Assembly (NCBI RefSeq): GCF_004114695.1
Contig: NZ_CP035310.1
Coordinates: forward strand, 868,001-932,000
Reading direction: 5' to 3'
Length of the DNA: 64,000 nt
Source: Erythrobacter sp. HKB08
GTDB lineage: Bacteria > Pseudomonadota > Alphaproteobacteria > Sphingomonadales > Sphingomonadaceae
Shown: positions 1 to 9,463 of the stretch, in pieces
Numbering within the stretch: the first letter of the stretch is position 1
Layout of the letters: every line of letters begins with the position of its first letter
Translations under genes and position numbers: made by a program
The notes under the pieces: generated by a model
The model's database searches: none
Seen by the model: only the letters and a program-made list of their open reading frames with translations
What the model was told of the DNA's origin: nothing

Positions 1-1
1 G

Positions 2-1117
2 TACTTCCCAATATTCTTTGATGAGGCGAAACAAACCTGCTCGCTTGAACGGCGATTAGCGACCGACATTGAGATCACTCCCAAGCGCGGTGACAAGAGT
101 GATGGCCGTTGGCGATGGGGCTTTGAAACCGTCAAAGAGAACTTAGACATCCTGCACGCGAAGTACTCAGCGAAGAAGGATAGGTGGGATATCGAGCATA
201 GGGTCTATCTGAACCCAGGAGTGCGGGCTGAAGTCAGTGATGAAGAGGATGACGACGACGACAACGTCCAAAGGACCTCCAAACCAAAATCTTTCTGGTG
301 GGGCGGTGAAATTTCGACCGATGTCGCAAATCGCGAATTCAAGAAGCAGTTTCCTGGCTCCAATCCGGACTATCCGAAGTCTCCCTATTTGCTCGAGAAG
401 ATTGTCCACATGGCAACTCGTCCCGGCGATTTGGTATTAGATTTCTTTGCTGGTTACGGGACGATGGGTGACACGATCTATCGTCTGGCTGGAGCCGGTC
501 AGGGCCGACGTTTCATACTTATCCAGTTGCCTGAAGAGATCGACCCGGACGATAAGGATCAGGCCGCTACTCGAAAATATTGCGCTGATAATGGCATAGC
601 ACCAAGGATTTCTGAGCTAGCCAAGGAGCGTCTCAGAAGGTCTGCCTCAGTTGTACGCGAGCAATCGGAAACTGACGACGGTGACTTTGGGTTCCGTGTT
701 TTCAAGCTAGCTAATTCCAACTTATTGGCTTGGAATCCCGACAAGAGCGATCTTGAGGGAACTCTCGATATTCATGCGGCGCGGCTGATCGACGGCCGAG
801 ACGATGGTGACTTACTCTATGAGCTGTTACTGAAACGTGGGGTCGATTTGGCAACGCCAATCGAAACAAAGAAATTTGACGGCAAAGAAGTCCACAGCAT
901 CGGATTTGGTGTTCTATTTGCGTGCCTAGCAAAATCTATCGAGAAAGCCGAGGTTGATCGCATCGCACAAGGCATACTCGACTGGCACAAGGAGTTGGAG
1001 CCAGAGACGGACACACATGTCTTCTTCCGCGATAGCGCATTCGAGGACGACATCGCGAAAACCAATATGGCCGCCATCCTGGAGCAGAACGGCATAACGC
1101 ACGTTCGCAGCCTGTAG
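2..1117 (+). CDS. Type III restriction-modification methyltransferase (Mod), C-terminal part
   Basis: The reading frame is open from base 2, so the N-terminus is outside the window. A Mod-like stretch (RWRWGFETVKENLDILHAKY, about 109-168) precedes a SAM-binding motif DFFAGYGTMGD (about 439-471). This fits a beta-class adenine methyltransferase, in which the catalytic DPPY motif comes first and so would lie upstream. The usual motif is DFFAGSGTT, so Tyr and Met replacements here are unusual. The res gene follows after 10 bases, forming the classic mod-res operon. Mod would methylate an asymmetric site on one strand and supply specificity for Res. Confidence 0.82.
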   Translation, partial: YFPIFFDEAKQTCSLERRLATDIEITPKRGDKSDGRWRWGFETVKENLDILHAKYSAKKDRWDIEHRVYLNPGVRAEVSDEEDDDDDNVQRTSKPKSFWWGGEISTDVANREFKKQFPGSNPDYPKSPYLLEKIVHMATRPGDLVLDFFAGYGTMGDTIYRLAGAGQGRRFILIQLPEEIDPDDKDQAATRKYCADNGIAPRISELAKERLRRSASVVREQSETDDGDFGFRVFKLANSNLLAWNPDKSDLEGTLDIHAARLIDGRDDGDLLYELLLKRGVDLATPIETKKFDGKEVHSIGFGVLFACLAKSIEKAEVDRIAQGILDWHKELEPETDTHVFFRDSAFEDDIAKTNMAAILEQNGITHVRSL

Positions 1118-1127
1118 CGGATCGACT

Positions 1128-4100
1128 ATGCCAGAGATGAAACTCCATTTCGAAGACGATCTTGATTACCAGCAGGCCGCAATTGCCTCGGTTGTCGATC
1201 TGTTCAAAGGCCAGGAAATCTCCCGGTCCGAGTTCACAGTCACTTACCGCCCAGAAAGTGTCTCACAAGCCAGCCTAGGGCTCGTGGAGAGCGATCTGGG
1301 CGTGGGCAACCGTCTCCAGCTGATCGATGAAGAGCTCCTTGAAAACCTCGCTGAGGTGCAGCTCGACAACGGCCTCTATCAGGACAAGGTGCTCCAATCC
1401 GGCGACTTCACCGTAGAGATGGAGACAGGAACCGGAAAGACCTACGTCTATCTGCGCACCATCTTCGAGCTGAATAAGGAATACGGCTTCACCAAGTTCG
1501 TGATTGTGGTTCCTTCGGTCGCGATCAAGGAAGGCACCTACAAAACCCTCGAAATCACCCGCGACCACTTCGAGAATCTCTACCCAAAGGCCAAGGGGTA
1601 CGAGTATTTCACATACGATTCCAAGAAGCTCGGCCAGGTGCGCAACTTCGCCACTAGCTCGACGATCCAGATCATGGTCACCACGGTTGGCGCGATCAAC
1701 AAGAAGGACGTCAACAACCTCTACAAACAGAGTGAGAACACAGGCGGCGAGAAGCCGATCGACCTGATCAAAGCCACCAATCCGATCATCATCGTCGATG
1801 AGCCGCAAAGCGTAGATGGCGGTCTCAAAGGTGCCGGTAAGACGGCCCTTGCGGCGATGAACCCGCTTTGCACGCTTCGCTATTCAGCGACCCACGTCGA
1901 CAAGCATCACATGGTCTATCGCCTGGACGCGGTGGATGCCTATGAGCGAGGTCTGGTCAAGCAGATTGAAGTCGCCTCGCTCGAAATCGAAGGTGGCCAC
2001 AACAAGCCCTATGTGAAGCTGCTTTCAACGCATAACAGGCAGGGATCGATCACGGCAAAGGTCGAGCTCGATATCGCCAGCGGCAAGGATGTGAAGCGCA
2101 AGATTTTGACCGTCGAGGACGGAGATGATCTGGAGCAGCTCACAAACCGCGCTGTCTACGAGAATATGCAGATCGGGACGATCACCGTTGGTCCCGAAGA
2201 GACGATCGAGCTCAAGGGCCCTGGTCTCGACAAGACGCTTAAGCCGGGCATGTCGCATGGCGGCGTCGATCCCGATGAACAAAAGCGGCTCATGATCCGT
2301 CGCACGATCAAGGAGCATTTGGATAAGGAGCTGCGCTTCAAAGAAACGGGCCGCCCGATCAAGGTGCTGAGCCTCTTCTTCATCGACAGCGTTGAGCACT
2401 ACCGGAAATATGACGATGACGGGAATGAGCTGAAGGGCAAATACGCTGAGATGTTCGAAGAGGAATATCGTCGGCTCGCCAAGCTGCCTGACTACCACAC
2501 GCTGTTTGCGAGCATCGATCTCGATGAGGAGGTTGAAGAGCTCCACAACGGTTATTTCTCGATCGATAAAAATAAGAAATTCCAGGAACCATCCAAGAAA
2601 GCCAACGGTGAAATCGCGGACAATGCGGCCAACCGCGACAACGCTGAGCGCGCCTACAACCTCATAATGAAGGACAAGGAGAAGCTGCTCAGCTTCGATA
2701 CGAAGCTCAAGTTCATCTTCTCCCATTCTGCTTTGCGCGAAGGCTGGGACAACCCGAATGTCTTCCAAATTTGCACGCTGCGCGACATGGGCACCGAACG
2801 GGAGCGCCGTCAGACGATCGGGCGCGGATTGCGCTTGGCTGTAATCAGTGATGGTACCGAGAAAGGTAAGCGCATTCGAGGCAACGAGGTCAACACGCTG
2901 ACCGTTGTTGCGACTGAAAGCTATGAGGACTTTGCGCGAAATCTTCAGACTGAAATCGAGAAAGATACGGGTATCAAGTTCGGCATTGTTGAACCACACC
3001 AATTCGCGGCCATTCAGGTTAAGAACGAAGATGGTGAGGCTAAGCCTCTGGGCACTAATGCATCGGAAAAGCTCTGGCAGCATCTCAAGCAGGCCGAATT
3101 GATCGATGGAAAAGGCCGCGTCCAGGACAGCCTAAAGGCTGCGCTCAAGGAGGGTACACTACAGATTCCCGATGAATTTGCGGAGCAAGCCGACGAAATC
3201 AAAGCGATCCTCAAGAAGCTTGCTGGGCGTCTCGACATCAAGAACGCGGACGAGCGCAAGATCATCCGCACCCGAGAAGCAGTGCTTCAAAGCCCAGAGT
3301 TCAAAGCCTTGTGGGATCGGATCAAGCACAAGACGACCTATCGGGTCGAGTTCGACAATGCGAAGCTGATTGAAGACTGTGCAATCGCTATCCGCGACAG
3401 TGAACCGATCACAAAGACGCGAGCCCGTTTCCGCAAAGCCGGGATCGAGATCGGCAAAGGTGGCGTCGAAGCCAAGGATGGCGATGTCGGCAACTACACC
3501 ACGATCAATGAAGACGACATCGACCTGCCTGACATCATAACCGAGCTCCAGGACCGCACTCAGCTTACTCGCAAAAGCATCGTCGATATTCTGATCAAGA
3601 GCGACAGGCTCCAGGATTTCAAACGCAATCCGCAGCAGTTCATCGATCAAGCTGCCGAAGGAATCACTCGCACCAAACGCTTAGCGTTGGTCGATGGCAT
3701 CAAATACCGGCGTATCGGTGACGACCATTTTTATTGTCAGGAGCTTTTCGAACAGGAGGAGCTCAAGAGTTACATGAAGAATGCGGTGAAGGCCGAAAAG
3801 TCAGTCTTCGAATATGTGGTCTACGATTCTGAAGGCACGGAAAAATCCTTCGCGGAAGACCTCGAAAGCAATGAAGCCGTAAAGGTCTACGCGAAGCTCC
3901 CCGCGTGGTTCAAAATCCCGACGCCACTTGGCACATACAACCCAGACTGGGCGGTCCTTGTCGAACAGGACGGTGAGGAAAAGCTCTTCTTCGTTGTTGA
4001 GACAAAGAGCAGCAGTTGGTGGGATGATTTGCGTCACCAAGAGGGTGCCAAGATCAAATGCGGTGAGAAACACTTCAGGGCGATCGAGGCGGAAACCAAC

Positions 4101-4154
4101 CCGGCGAAATTCATCAAGGCAACATCGGTCGATGGAGTGATGAAGCACGTTTAG
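1128..4154 (+). CDS. Type III restriction endonuclease subunit (Res)
   Basis: This 1008-aa protein has a superfamily 2 helicase core: Walker A METGTGKT near residues 98-105, motif II VDEPQ near 222 and motif VI RQTIGRGLRL near 560. A C-terminal PD-(D/E)xK nuclease has PDW near 939 and ETK near 959. Length and domain order are as expected for Res of type III systems, which translocates or diffuses on DNA with Mod and cuts unmethylated DNA. All motifs look intact, so the subunit is probably active. It lies 10 bases after mod. An in-frame ATG at 1137 is an alternative start. Confidence 0.92.
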   Translation: MPEMKLHFEDDLDYQQAAIASVVDLFKGQEISRSEFTVTYRPESVSQASLGLVESDLGVGNRLQLIDEELLENLAEVQLDNGLYQDKVLQSGDFTVEMETGTGKTYVYLRTIFELNKEYGFTKFVIVVPSVAIKEGTYKTLEITRDHFENLYPKAKGYEYFTYDSKKLGQVRNFATSSTIQIMVTTVGAINKKDVNNLYKQSENTGGEKPIDLIKATNPIIIVDEPQSVDGGLKGAGKTALAAMNPLCTLRYSATHVDKHHMVYRLDAVDAYERGLVKQIEVASLEIEGGHNKPYVKLLSTHNRQGSITAKVELDIASGKDVKRKILTVEDGDDLEQLTNRAVYENMQIGTITVGPEETIELKGPGLDKTLKPGMSHGGVDPDEQKRLMIRRTIKEHLDKELRFKETGRPIKVLSLFFIDSVEHYRKYDDDGNELKGKYAEMFEEEYRRLAKLPDYHTLFASIDLDEEVEELHNGYFSIDKNKKFQEPSKKANGEIADNAANRDNAERAYNLIMKDKEKLLSFDTKLKFIFSHSALREGWDNPNVFQICTLRDMGTERERRQTIGRGLRLAVISDGTEKGKRIRGNEVNTLTVVATESYEDFARNLQTEIEKDTGIKFGIVEPHQFAAIQVKNEDGEAKPLGTNASEKLWQHLKQAELIDGKGRVQDSLKAALKEGTLQIPDEFAEQADEIKAILKKLAGRLDIKNADERKIIRTREAVLQSPEFKALWDRIKHKTTYRVEFDNAKLIEDCAIAIRDSEPITKTRARFRKAGIEIGKGGVEAKDGDVGNYTTINEDDIDLPDIITELQDRTQLTRKSIVDILIKSDRLQDFKRNPQQFIDQAAEGITRTKRLALVDGIKYRRIGDDHFYCQELFEQEELKSYMKNAVKAEKSVFEYVVYDSEGTEKSFAEDLESNEAVKVYAKLPAWFKIPTPLGTYNPDWAVLVEQDGEEKLFFVVETKSSSWWDDLRHQEGAKIKCGEKHFRAIEAETNPAKFIKATSVDGVMKHV

Positions 4155-4186
4155 GACAACGCAACCGGCTTTGGGGGGAAGCAATA

Positions 4187-5083
4187 ATGGAATGTCATGC
4201 TTGCGGAGCAGAACTCGATCCGCGCGATAAGTTTTGTTCGAAGTGTGGAGCGATCACCGAACGCGGCAAAGGCGCTAGCGAGCTTGCAGGTCGATATGTG
4301 GCGGAGCTCGCCGATGGCTTTGGAAAGCTCATTGCCGCAGCCCTTGGCTATGTCACCGATCCTGAGAATCGAAAGAGAGTCGCAATTGGCGGAAGTGTAG
4401 CCCTGGTGCTGCTCATATCTCTTACGAGCAATCCGATCTCGCGCGGCGTCGGTGGTTTGTTTTCTTCTGTACCCGATGGCCCGACTTACAACGATGATGG
4501 TACACCCAACTTCGCGGGGTATGAGGACGTGTTCCTTGCAGAACGGGCATCATACGATGTCACCGGGCAAGCCAACGTGCGTGATTTTCCAACCGGCGAG
4601 GGCACAAACGTCATCGGAACCCTGGTTGCGGGCGAGACAGTTCAAGCCCAGGAGGTGATGGCATTCGATCCGCTATCGAGGTGGTTGAAACTGGCCTCAG
4701 GCGGATATGTTTGGGGCGCTAACCTATCGCCGATAGGCCCAGCCCCAGAGCCCAGATTGCCTATGTTCCCGCCCAGCTTTCAAGGAAGTTGGTCTACCCG
4801 CGAGTCCTGCGATCGCAATGGCGCGGATATCTTTGTCGATATCGGACCCAGAACCATTTTCGTTCAAGGAAACCGGAGTGATCTCATCCGCACAATCGAG
4901 GATGGCAGCTCATTTCCGACCTATGTAATTCGCCCGACGGCTAACCCGGACACCGAGATGCAAATCTCGATCGACTATTCAGCAAACGGGCGCTGGATCA
5001 TTCTGAATCACAAAGAGCCCGAAGACATAGGCGTCTGGAGTTTGCATGATCCAGAAATGCCATGCCATTTGCTCTATCGCTGA
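4187..5083 (+). CDS. Zinc-ribbon, single-pass membrane protein with SH3-like domain
   Basis: The 298-aa protein begins with a zinc ribbon (CHACGAELDPRDKFCSKCG, residues 3-21). One hydrophobic segment follows near residues 66-82, then a bacterial SH3-like region near 120-185 (NVRDF, a repeat of G and V, YVWG). The C-terminal 100 residues are not recognised. A strong GGGGGGAAG ribosome site precedes the ATG. It lies 32 bases after res on the same strand and could be co-transcribed, but nothing in it is typical of restriction systems. It may sense or bind at the cell envelope; that is inference. Confidence 0.7.
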   Translation: MECHACGAELDPRDKFCSKCGAITERGKGASELAGRYVAELADGFGKLIAAALGYVTDPENRKRVAIGGSVALVLLISLTSNPISRGVGGLFSSVPDGPTYNDDGTPNFAGYEDVFLAERASYDVTGQANVRDFPTGEGTNVIGTLVAGETVQAQEVMAFDPLSRWLKLASGGYVWGANLSPIGPAPEPRLPMFPPSFQGSWSTRESCDRNGADIFVDIGPRTIFVQGNRSDLIRTIEDGSSFPTYVIRPTANPDTEMQISIDYSANGRWIILNHKEPEDIGVWSLHDPEMPCHLLYR

Positions 5084-5342
5084 TGAGGATACGTGACCGG
5101 CTTACTCTATCCCCATGCTGACAGCTTGCCGATCCCCATCCATAGCTACACATCCAGCATCACGGCGGCGCACATTGCGATGGGGATGCAGAATGACTTC
5201 AAGATCTTTCTCTACTTAATTTACGAGAAATATCTTGAAGTTGCGCGAGCCCATTATTGGTTCACGGGGCCACAATAAACTTGACCCTGACAGCCTCTAT
5301 TCTCCATCCTAAGACCTCAAACCACATGGAATAGGGGCATCC

Positions 5343-5861
5343 ATGGATATTCTCTTAAAACGCGAACAGAATCGAAATTGGCGAGGACGGGTTGTCTTCC
5401 GGCTTTGGGCCAAGGCTGAGATGTCTGATGACGAGCGAGCTTTGATTGACCGCTATGATATGGGCGATTCATGCCTGATTGCCGCTGACGACTTTGACCA
5501 TCTAAAAGGTGCCATGGTCATTGGTTTCGTAGCGTTTCTGATTGGGGGTCTCTTTGGAGCCTTTGCATCAGATGAAGTCTTGGGCGGCCTGGCCTTCGGC
5601 GTCATCACTGGAGTTGGCGCTGGATACTGGTGGCTTAACGAAAAGCGCGAGACCATCTGGATGCGCGATCTACTTTATGGCCGCAGGTTCAAATGCGACA
5701 GCATCATCGAATTAGCTCAGAAAGAAGCGATGCTCGACAATGCGTGCATTGCGCTTCGCCAAGTGGTCGAGACCGCCAAGCATTGGGACGGCGTTGAGAC
5801 TCGACCCGTGCCGGTCTTGCCGCCAGAAGAGGCCAAGGAAGTGGTCTTAAGGCTGGGCTGA
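5343..5861 (+). CDS. Small integral membrane protein, operon partner of HerA-type ATPase
   Basis: The 172-aa protein has two adjacent hydrophobic glycine-rich segments (about residues 58-76 and 81-97) between soluble ends. I do not recognise a family. The stop codon is one base before the ATG of the ATPase gene at 5863, so translation is almost certainly coupled. A membrane anchor for the ATPase, as in coupling-protein systems, is a reasonable inference. The 259 bases before it hold no gene I can support. Confidence 0.65.
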   Translation: MDILLKREQNRNWRGRVVFRLWAKAEMSDDERALIDRYDMGDSCLIAADDFDHLKGAMVIGFVAFLIGGLFGAFASDEVLGGLAFGVITGVGAGYWWLNEKRETIWMRDLLYGRRFKCDSIIELAQKEAMLDNACIALRQVVETAKHWDGVETRPVPVLPPEEAKEVVLRLG

Positions 5862-5862
5862 C

Positions 5863-8088
5863 ATGGCTTCAGACATTGGCGCCAAGCTTCACAGTTTCTT
5901 GCATGGGTTGATCAGACCCAGCGAGAAGGATCTTGTTCGTCGCCAATGGGAAGAGGTCGCCCGTCAGTTTGATTCACATGACCTGCGAACCATCGAAGAG
6001 CGTGAGCGCCGGATCGCTTCTATCGCAACCGAAGTGCGATTCCAGCTTTTTGGCGATGCGCCGATGAATGATCAGGATGGTGTCATCCTGAACCTCGTTT
6101 TGCAGCTCTTCGACTACGACCAGCTTTTTGTGCTGCCAGAGGTTGATTGGGAGCGAGAGCGCACGATCGCTGAGCTATGGGAAATCCGCGAGGAGCTGAC
6201 CCGCCAACAGAAATTACTCGACAGCTTCGATCGCCATGCTGAGCTGATCCAATTGTCAATCTTAGCGATGCTCCGGCCAATTTATGAGGCGTGCCCCGCA
6301 CTGCTTGACGAAGCGGATTCATCAGATGGCATCTCGGTTCCAACTGACCTTTTGCGCAGCCTGGGAGATACTGGCGAAGTCACTGAGCAGGTGTTTGGCG
6401 TCAGTTTCGCGCAAGAGCTTGTTGAAGCCGATTTGCTTACCAATCTTCGCCAGCGGCTAGAATACAATCTGATCGCGGCATCAGGGGGCAACCCTTCCGA
6501 TCCCTCCAGCTTCAAGCGGGCTCCAAGAATGCCCAGCCAGTTCGATGCGAAGACCCCGGAGATATTGGTTGAAACCTATCTCGGTGGCACACCGCTGGCT
6601 GCGCTGTTCGATCAGGAACTGACCTTCACCATTCCCACCAAGTCACGCTTTGAACATCAGCACATTGTCGCGGGCTCAGGCCACGGCAAAACGCAGACGC
6701 TGCAATATCTGATCGCGCAAGATCTAGCCGCGATGGAGGATGAGAAGCGCACGGTCATTGTACTCGATAGCCAAGGTGACTTGATCAACAACATTGCCAA
6801 GCTCGATGCCTTTGGTCCTGCAGGGGATCTGCACGATCGGCTTGTTCTGATCGATCCGACTGACGTTGAGTATCCCGTCTCGCTCAATCTCTTCGATGTC
6901 GGCCAGAAGCGGCTCGACGGGTACGCACCGCTTGAGCGCGAGCGTCTGACAAACTCAATCCTGGAGCTCTACGACTTCGTGCTTGGCACGCTGCTCGATG
7001 CGCAGATGACGCAGAAGCAGAATGTGATCTTCCGCTATGTCACACGGCTTATGCTGCATATCCCGGATGCGACGATCCACACGCTACGCGAGCTGATGGA
7101 GCCAGGCAGCGAGGTGAAATTCGCTGAGCATATCGCCAAGCTCGAGGGGACGGCCAAGCACTTCTTCGAGACCGAGTTTGCCTCGCGTGAGTTCGAGCAG
7201 ACCAAGAAGCAGGTGCTTCGCCGCCTTTGGGGCATCCTCGAAAACCAGACATTCGAGCGGATGTTCTCGCATCCTCGGTCTAAGCTCGATCTCTTCACCG
7301 AAATGAACGCTGGCAAGGTCATCCTGATCAACACAGCTAAGGACCTGCTCAAAGAGCAAGGCACCGAAATCTTCGGGCGGTTCTTCATCGCTATGATCGC
7401 GCAGGCTGCTCAAGAGCGTGCAACTCTGCACGGCTCTGGGCGCGTGCCGACCATGGTCTACATTGACGAGGCCCAGGACTACTTTGATCGCAACATCGGC
7501 CTGATTCTCGCTCAGGCGCGCAAGTACAATGTCGGCATGGTGCTCGCGCACCAATATCTCGGCCAGCTTGAGCCCAAGCTCCAGGAAGCCTTTGCCGCCA
7601 ACACCGCGATCAAGTTTGCTGGCGGCGTATCAGCCAAGGATGCGCGTTCGCTTGCGCCGATGCTCTACACCGATCCAGCCTTCATCGAAGCGCAAGGCAA
7701 AGGCAGCTTTGCAGCGCATATTCGCGGGGTCACGAAGCACGCTGTGCCGCTCTCATTCCCGTTCGGTTACTTGGAAGACCTTCCGGTCATGTCGCCGCAG
7801 GGCCGCGCTGCGCAGCGTGAGATCATGCGCGAGCGTTATGCGGTGCATCATTCTCAGATTGGCAAAGACCAGAGCGCCGAAGATGCGCCGGTGGCCGATG
7901 AAAGCGGTGAGCCAGGCGGTGATGATCCAAAGCCTGAAAAACCCAAGCCACGTGGCCCGCAACCCAAGGGGCCATCAGGTTCCGACGCTCAAGCCGAAGC
8001 AGTGAACCAGTCGGATGATGAAAAGCCGTCAAATCAGGGCAAGACCGGACGTGGGCATATCGATCCCACACCGGGCGAGGACTGGTGA
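5863..8088 (+). CDS. HerA/TraD/VirD4-type ATPase, probable mobilisation coupling protein
   Basis: The 741-aa protein has Walker A GSGHGKTQ near residues 271-278, Walker B MVYIDEAQD near 530 and the downstream LAHQYLGQL segment typical of TraG/TraD and TraM-recognition ATPases. The N-terminal 230 residues are largely helical and unassigned. The C-terminal 80 residues are a proline/lysine-rich tail that is probably disordered. The gene follows a small membrane protein directly and precedes a replication-relaxation protein, a combination seen in mobilisable elements. It probably pumps DNA. A helicase role in defence (HerA-like) is the alternative. Confidence 0.75.
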   Translation: MASDIGAKLHSFLHGLIRPSEKDLVRRQWEEVARQFDSHDLRTIEERERRIASIATEVRFQLFGDAPMNDQDGVILNLVLQLFDYDQLFVLPEVDWERERTIAELWEIREELTRQQKLLDSFDRHAELIQLSILAMLRPIYEACPALLDEADSSDGISVPTDLLRSLGDTGEVTEQVFGVSFAQELVEADLLTNLRQRLEYNLIAASGGNPSDPSSFKRAPRMPSQFDAKTPEILVETYLGGTPLAALFDQELTFTIPTKSRFEHQHIVAGSGHGKTQTLQYLIAQDLAAMEDEKRTVIVLDSQGDLINNIAKLDAFGPAGDLHDRLVLIDPTDVEYPVSLNLFDVGQKRLDGYAPLERERLTNSILELYDFVLGTLLDAQMTQKQNVIFRYVTRLMLHIPDATIHTLRELMEPGSEVKFAEHIAKLEGTAKHFFETEFASREFEQTKKQVLRRLWGILENQTFERMFSHPRSKLDLFTEMNAGKVILINTAKDLLKEQGTEIFGRFFIAMIAQAAQERATLHGSGRVPTMVYIDEAQDYFDRNIGLILAQARKYNVGMVLAHQYLGQLEPKLQEAFAANTAIKFAGGVSAKDARSLAPMLYTDPAFIEAQGKGSFAAHIRGVTKHAVPLSFPFGYLEDLPVMSPQGRAAQREIMRERYAVHHSQIGKDQSAEDAPVADESGEPGGDDPKPEKPKPRGPQPKGPSGSDAQAEAVNQSDDEKPSNQGKTGRGHIDPTPGEDW

Positions 8089-8185
8089 ATTTTGTTGCTG
8101 ACCATGGCGTCCCAAGCCTGAAAATGGGTTCACACTTCTGAATTTGCTGCACGGTTACAGGCCAGCATTACGTGCATAAAAGAGC

Positions 8186-8210
8186 GGTCCTCCAAAGCTT
8201 CAAGAGGACC
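8186..8210 (+). promoter_or_regulatory. Hairpin overlapping the ribosome binding site of the replication-relaxation gene
   Basis: GGTCCTC (8186-8192) and GAGGACC (8204-8210) form a perfect 7-bp stem with an 11-base loop. The 3' arm contains the GAGG Shine-Dalgarno sequence, 5 bases before the ATG at 8216. Folding would hide the ribosome site, so translation may be held low until the hairpin is opened. Confidence 0.5.
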
Positions 8211-8215
8211 ACGCC

Positions 8216-9181
8216 ATGTCTCCAAAACCGAAATTCGACGCACTAGGGCGACGCCGTCGCACCAAGCCAACGGCAACTGGTAAGCGCATCACACCGCAAC
8301 CGCGCGATCTGCTTTGGTTCGAAAAGATCGCGGAGCATGGGCCCTTGCCGTCTTCGTTTCTGCTGGCGTTCGCCAAAGACACGCACGCTAGCGAGAAACG
8401 AGCGAAAGAACGCTTGACCGATCTCTTCAACGAAGACTGCACGCCTCATACGGGTGCTTACCTCACACGCCCGGCGCAGCAGTTTCGAACGCTCGATGCG
8501 CGCTACAACCAGCTTGTCTATGATCTTTCGCCGGCGTCAGTCTCTGCCCTTCGAAAAAGCGGCAGCGCCATCCGGCCAGCGCGCTCAGGCCCCTGGCAGC
8601 ATAGCCTGATGGTGAGCTGCATCACCGCGTCGATCGAGCTGGCGTGCAATGAGCGCGACGACATCAATTTCGTCCCTCAATCGAAGATTCTGGCTCGCGC
8701 TGGAGCAAGTCTGCGATGGACCACCGAAATCTGCGATCCAGATAGCGGCGCATCCTATGAGAAGGACTTGCTCCCCGATGCAGTCTTTGGGCTGGAGTAT
8801 ATGACGTCAGAGGGAAAGCGCTATCGCTTCTACGCTGTTGAAGCCGACCGAGCGACCGAACCGCTGCGTTCGGCTGAGATCCACCGCAAGAGCTTCCTGC
8901 GTCACCTTCTGCAGTACGAAGGCTACATCGAAGGTGCCGGATATCAGGAGCACTTGGGCCTGACTGCGCCGATGATGGTACTCAACGTCACCACTAGCGA
9001 AGAGCGTATGCGAAGAATGCTCGCCTTGACCGCTGAGCTGTTCCCAGAGGGTAATTCCTACCAGCTGTTTCAGGTTTGGAATGCTTTTGGGACGGATCTG
9101 TCTCCCCCCAGACCAAGACTGGACTTTATCCGGAGCGTTTGGATCAGGCCAAGCCTCCCAAGCATTTCATTGTCCTTCTGA
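8216..9181 (+). CDS. Replication-relaxation family protein, C-terminus probably frameshifted
   Basis: The 321-aa protein resembles the replication-relaxation family (Replic_Relax): a winged-helix-like N-terminus, a conserved central part, and a nuclease-like patch LLPDAVFGLEY...FYAVEADR near residues 184-212. Such proteins accompany TraD-like ATPases on plasmids and mobilisable islands. The last 25 residues after a run of six C (9104-9109) look unlike the family. With one more C the frame would read PERLDQAKPPKHFIV, closer to the usual PW-R-G-PPF-I ending. The gene may therefore be a recent frameshift, or a sequencing error may be present. Confidence 0.65.
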   Translation: MSPKPKFDALGRRRRTKPTATGKRITPQPRDLLWFEKIAEHGPLPSSFLLAFAKDTHASEKRAKERLTDLFNEDCTPHTGAYLTRPAQQFRTLDARYNQLVYDLSPASVSALRKSGSAIRPARSGPWQHSLMVSCITASIELACNERDDINFVPQSKILARAGASLRWTTEICDPDSGASYEKDLLPDAVFGLEYMTSEGKRYRFYAVEADRATEPLRSAEIHRKSFLRHLLQYEGYIEGAGYQEHLGLTAPMMVLNVTTSEERMRRMLALTAELFPEGNSYQLFQVWNAFGTDLSPPRPRLDFIRSVWIRPSLPSISLSF

Positions 9182-9463
9182 CGGCGACGGCGCGAGAATA
9201 TCTCTGCTGGCATGCTTATTTCGTGATGGCAAAAATGTACTCCAATCGAAACAGAACTCTCGTCCTGGATCACTGCAGTCTGTCATCAGTTGCGCACTGC
9301 CGTAGCCCCGCCAGAAAACCTCCCGATCGGTCATATTGATCAGGGTCAGAATGGGTTTTTTCCGAGACGTCGTCATGCTACTCTCGGCCTGAGCAAAATC
9401 TTCCGAACGCTGATACAGCGCGCATCTTGCCCTCTCGGCTGCAGGGTGAACTTGACCTAATGA
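9182..9463. other. Intergenic stretch between convergent genes, possible gene remnants
   Basis: This region separates the rightward replication-relaxation gene from the leftward mcrC. It contains the displaced reading frame of the former (+ strand to 9339) and a 69-codon minus-strand frame (9167-9376) starting MTTSRKKPILTLINMTDREV. That frame has a plausible protein character but no family I recognise. A clear terminator is not visible. Confidence 0.35.

Noticed and set aside
5093-5278. 61-codon frame with GTG start between the zinc-ribbon and membrane protein genes
   Set aside because: No ribosome site, no family resemblance and unusual composition; probably chance.
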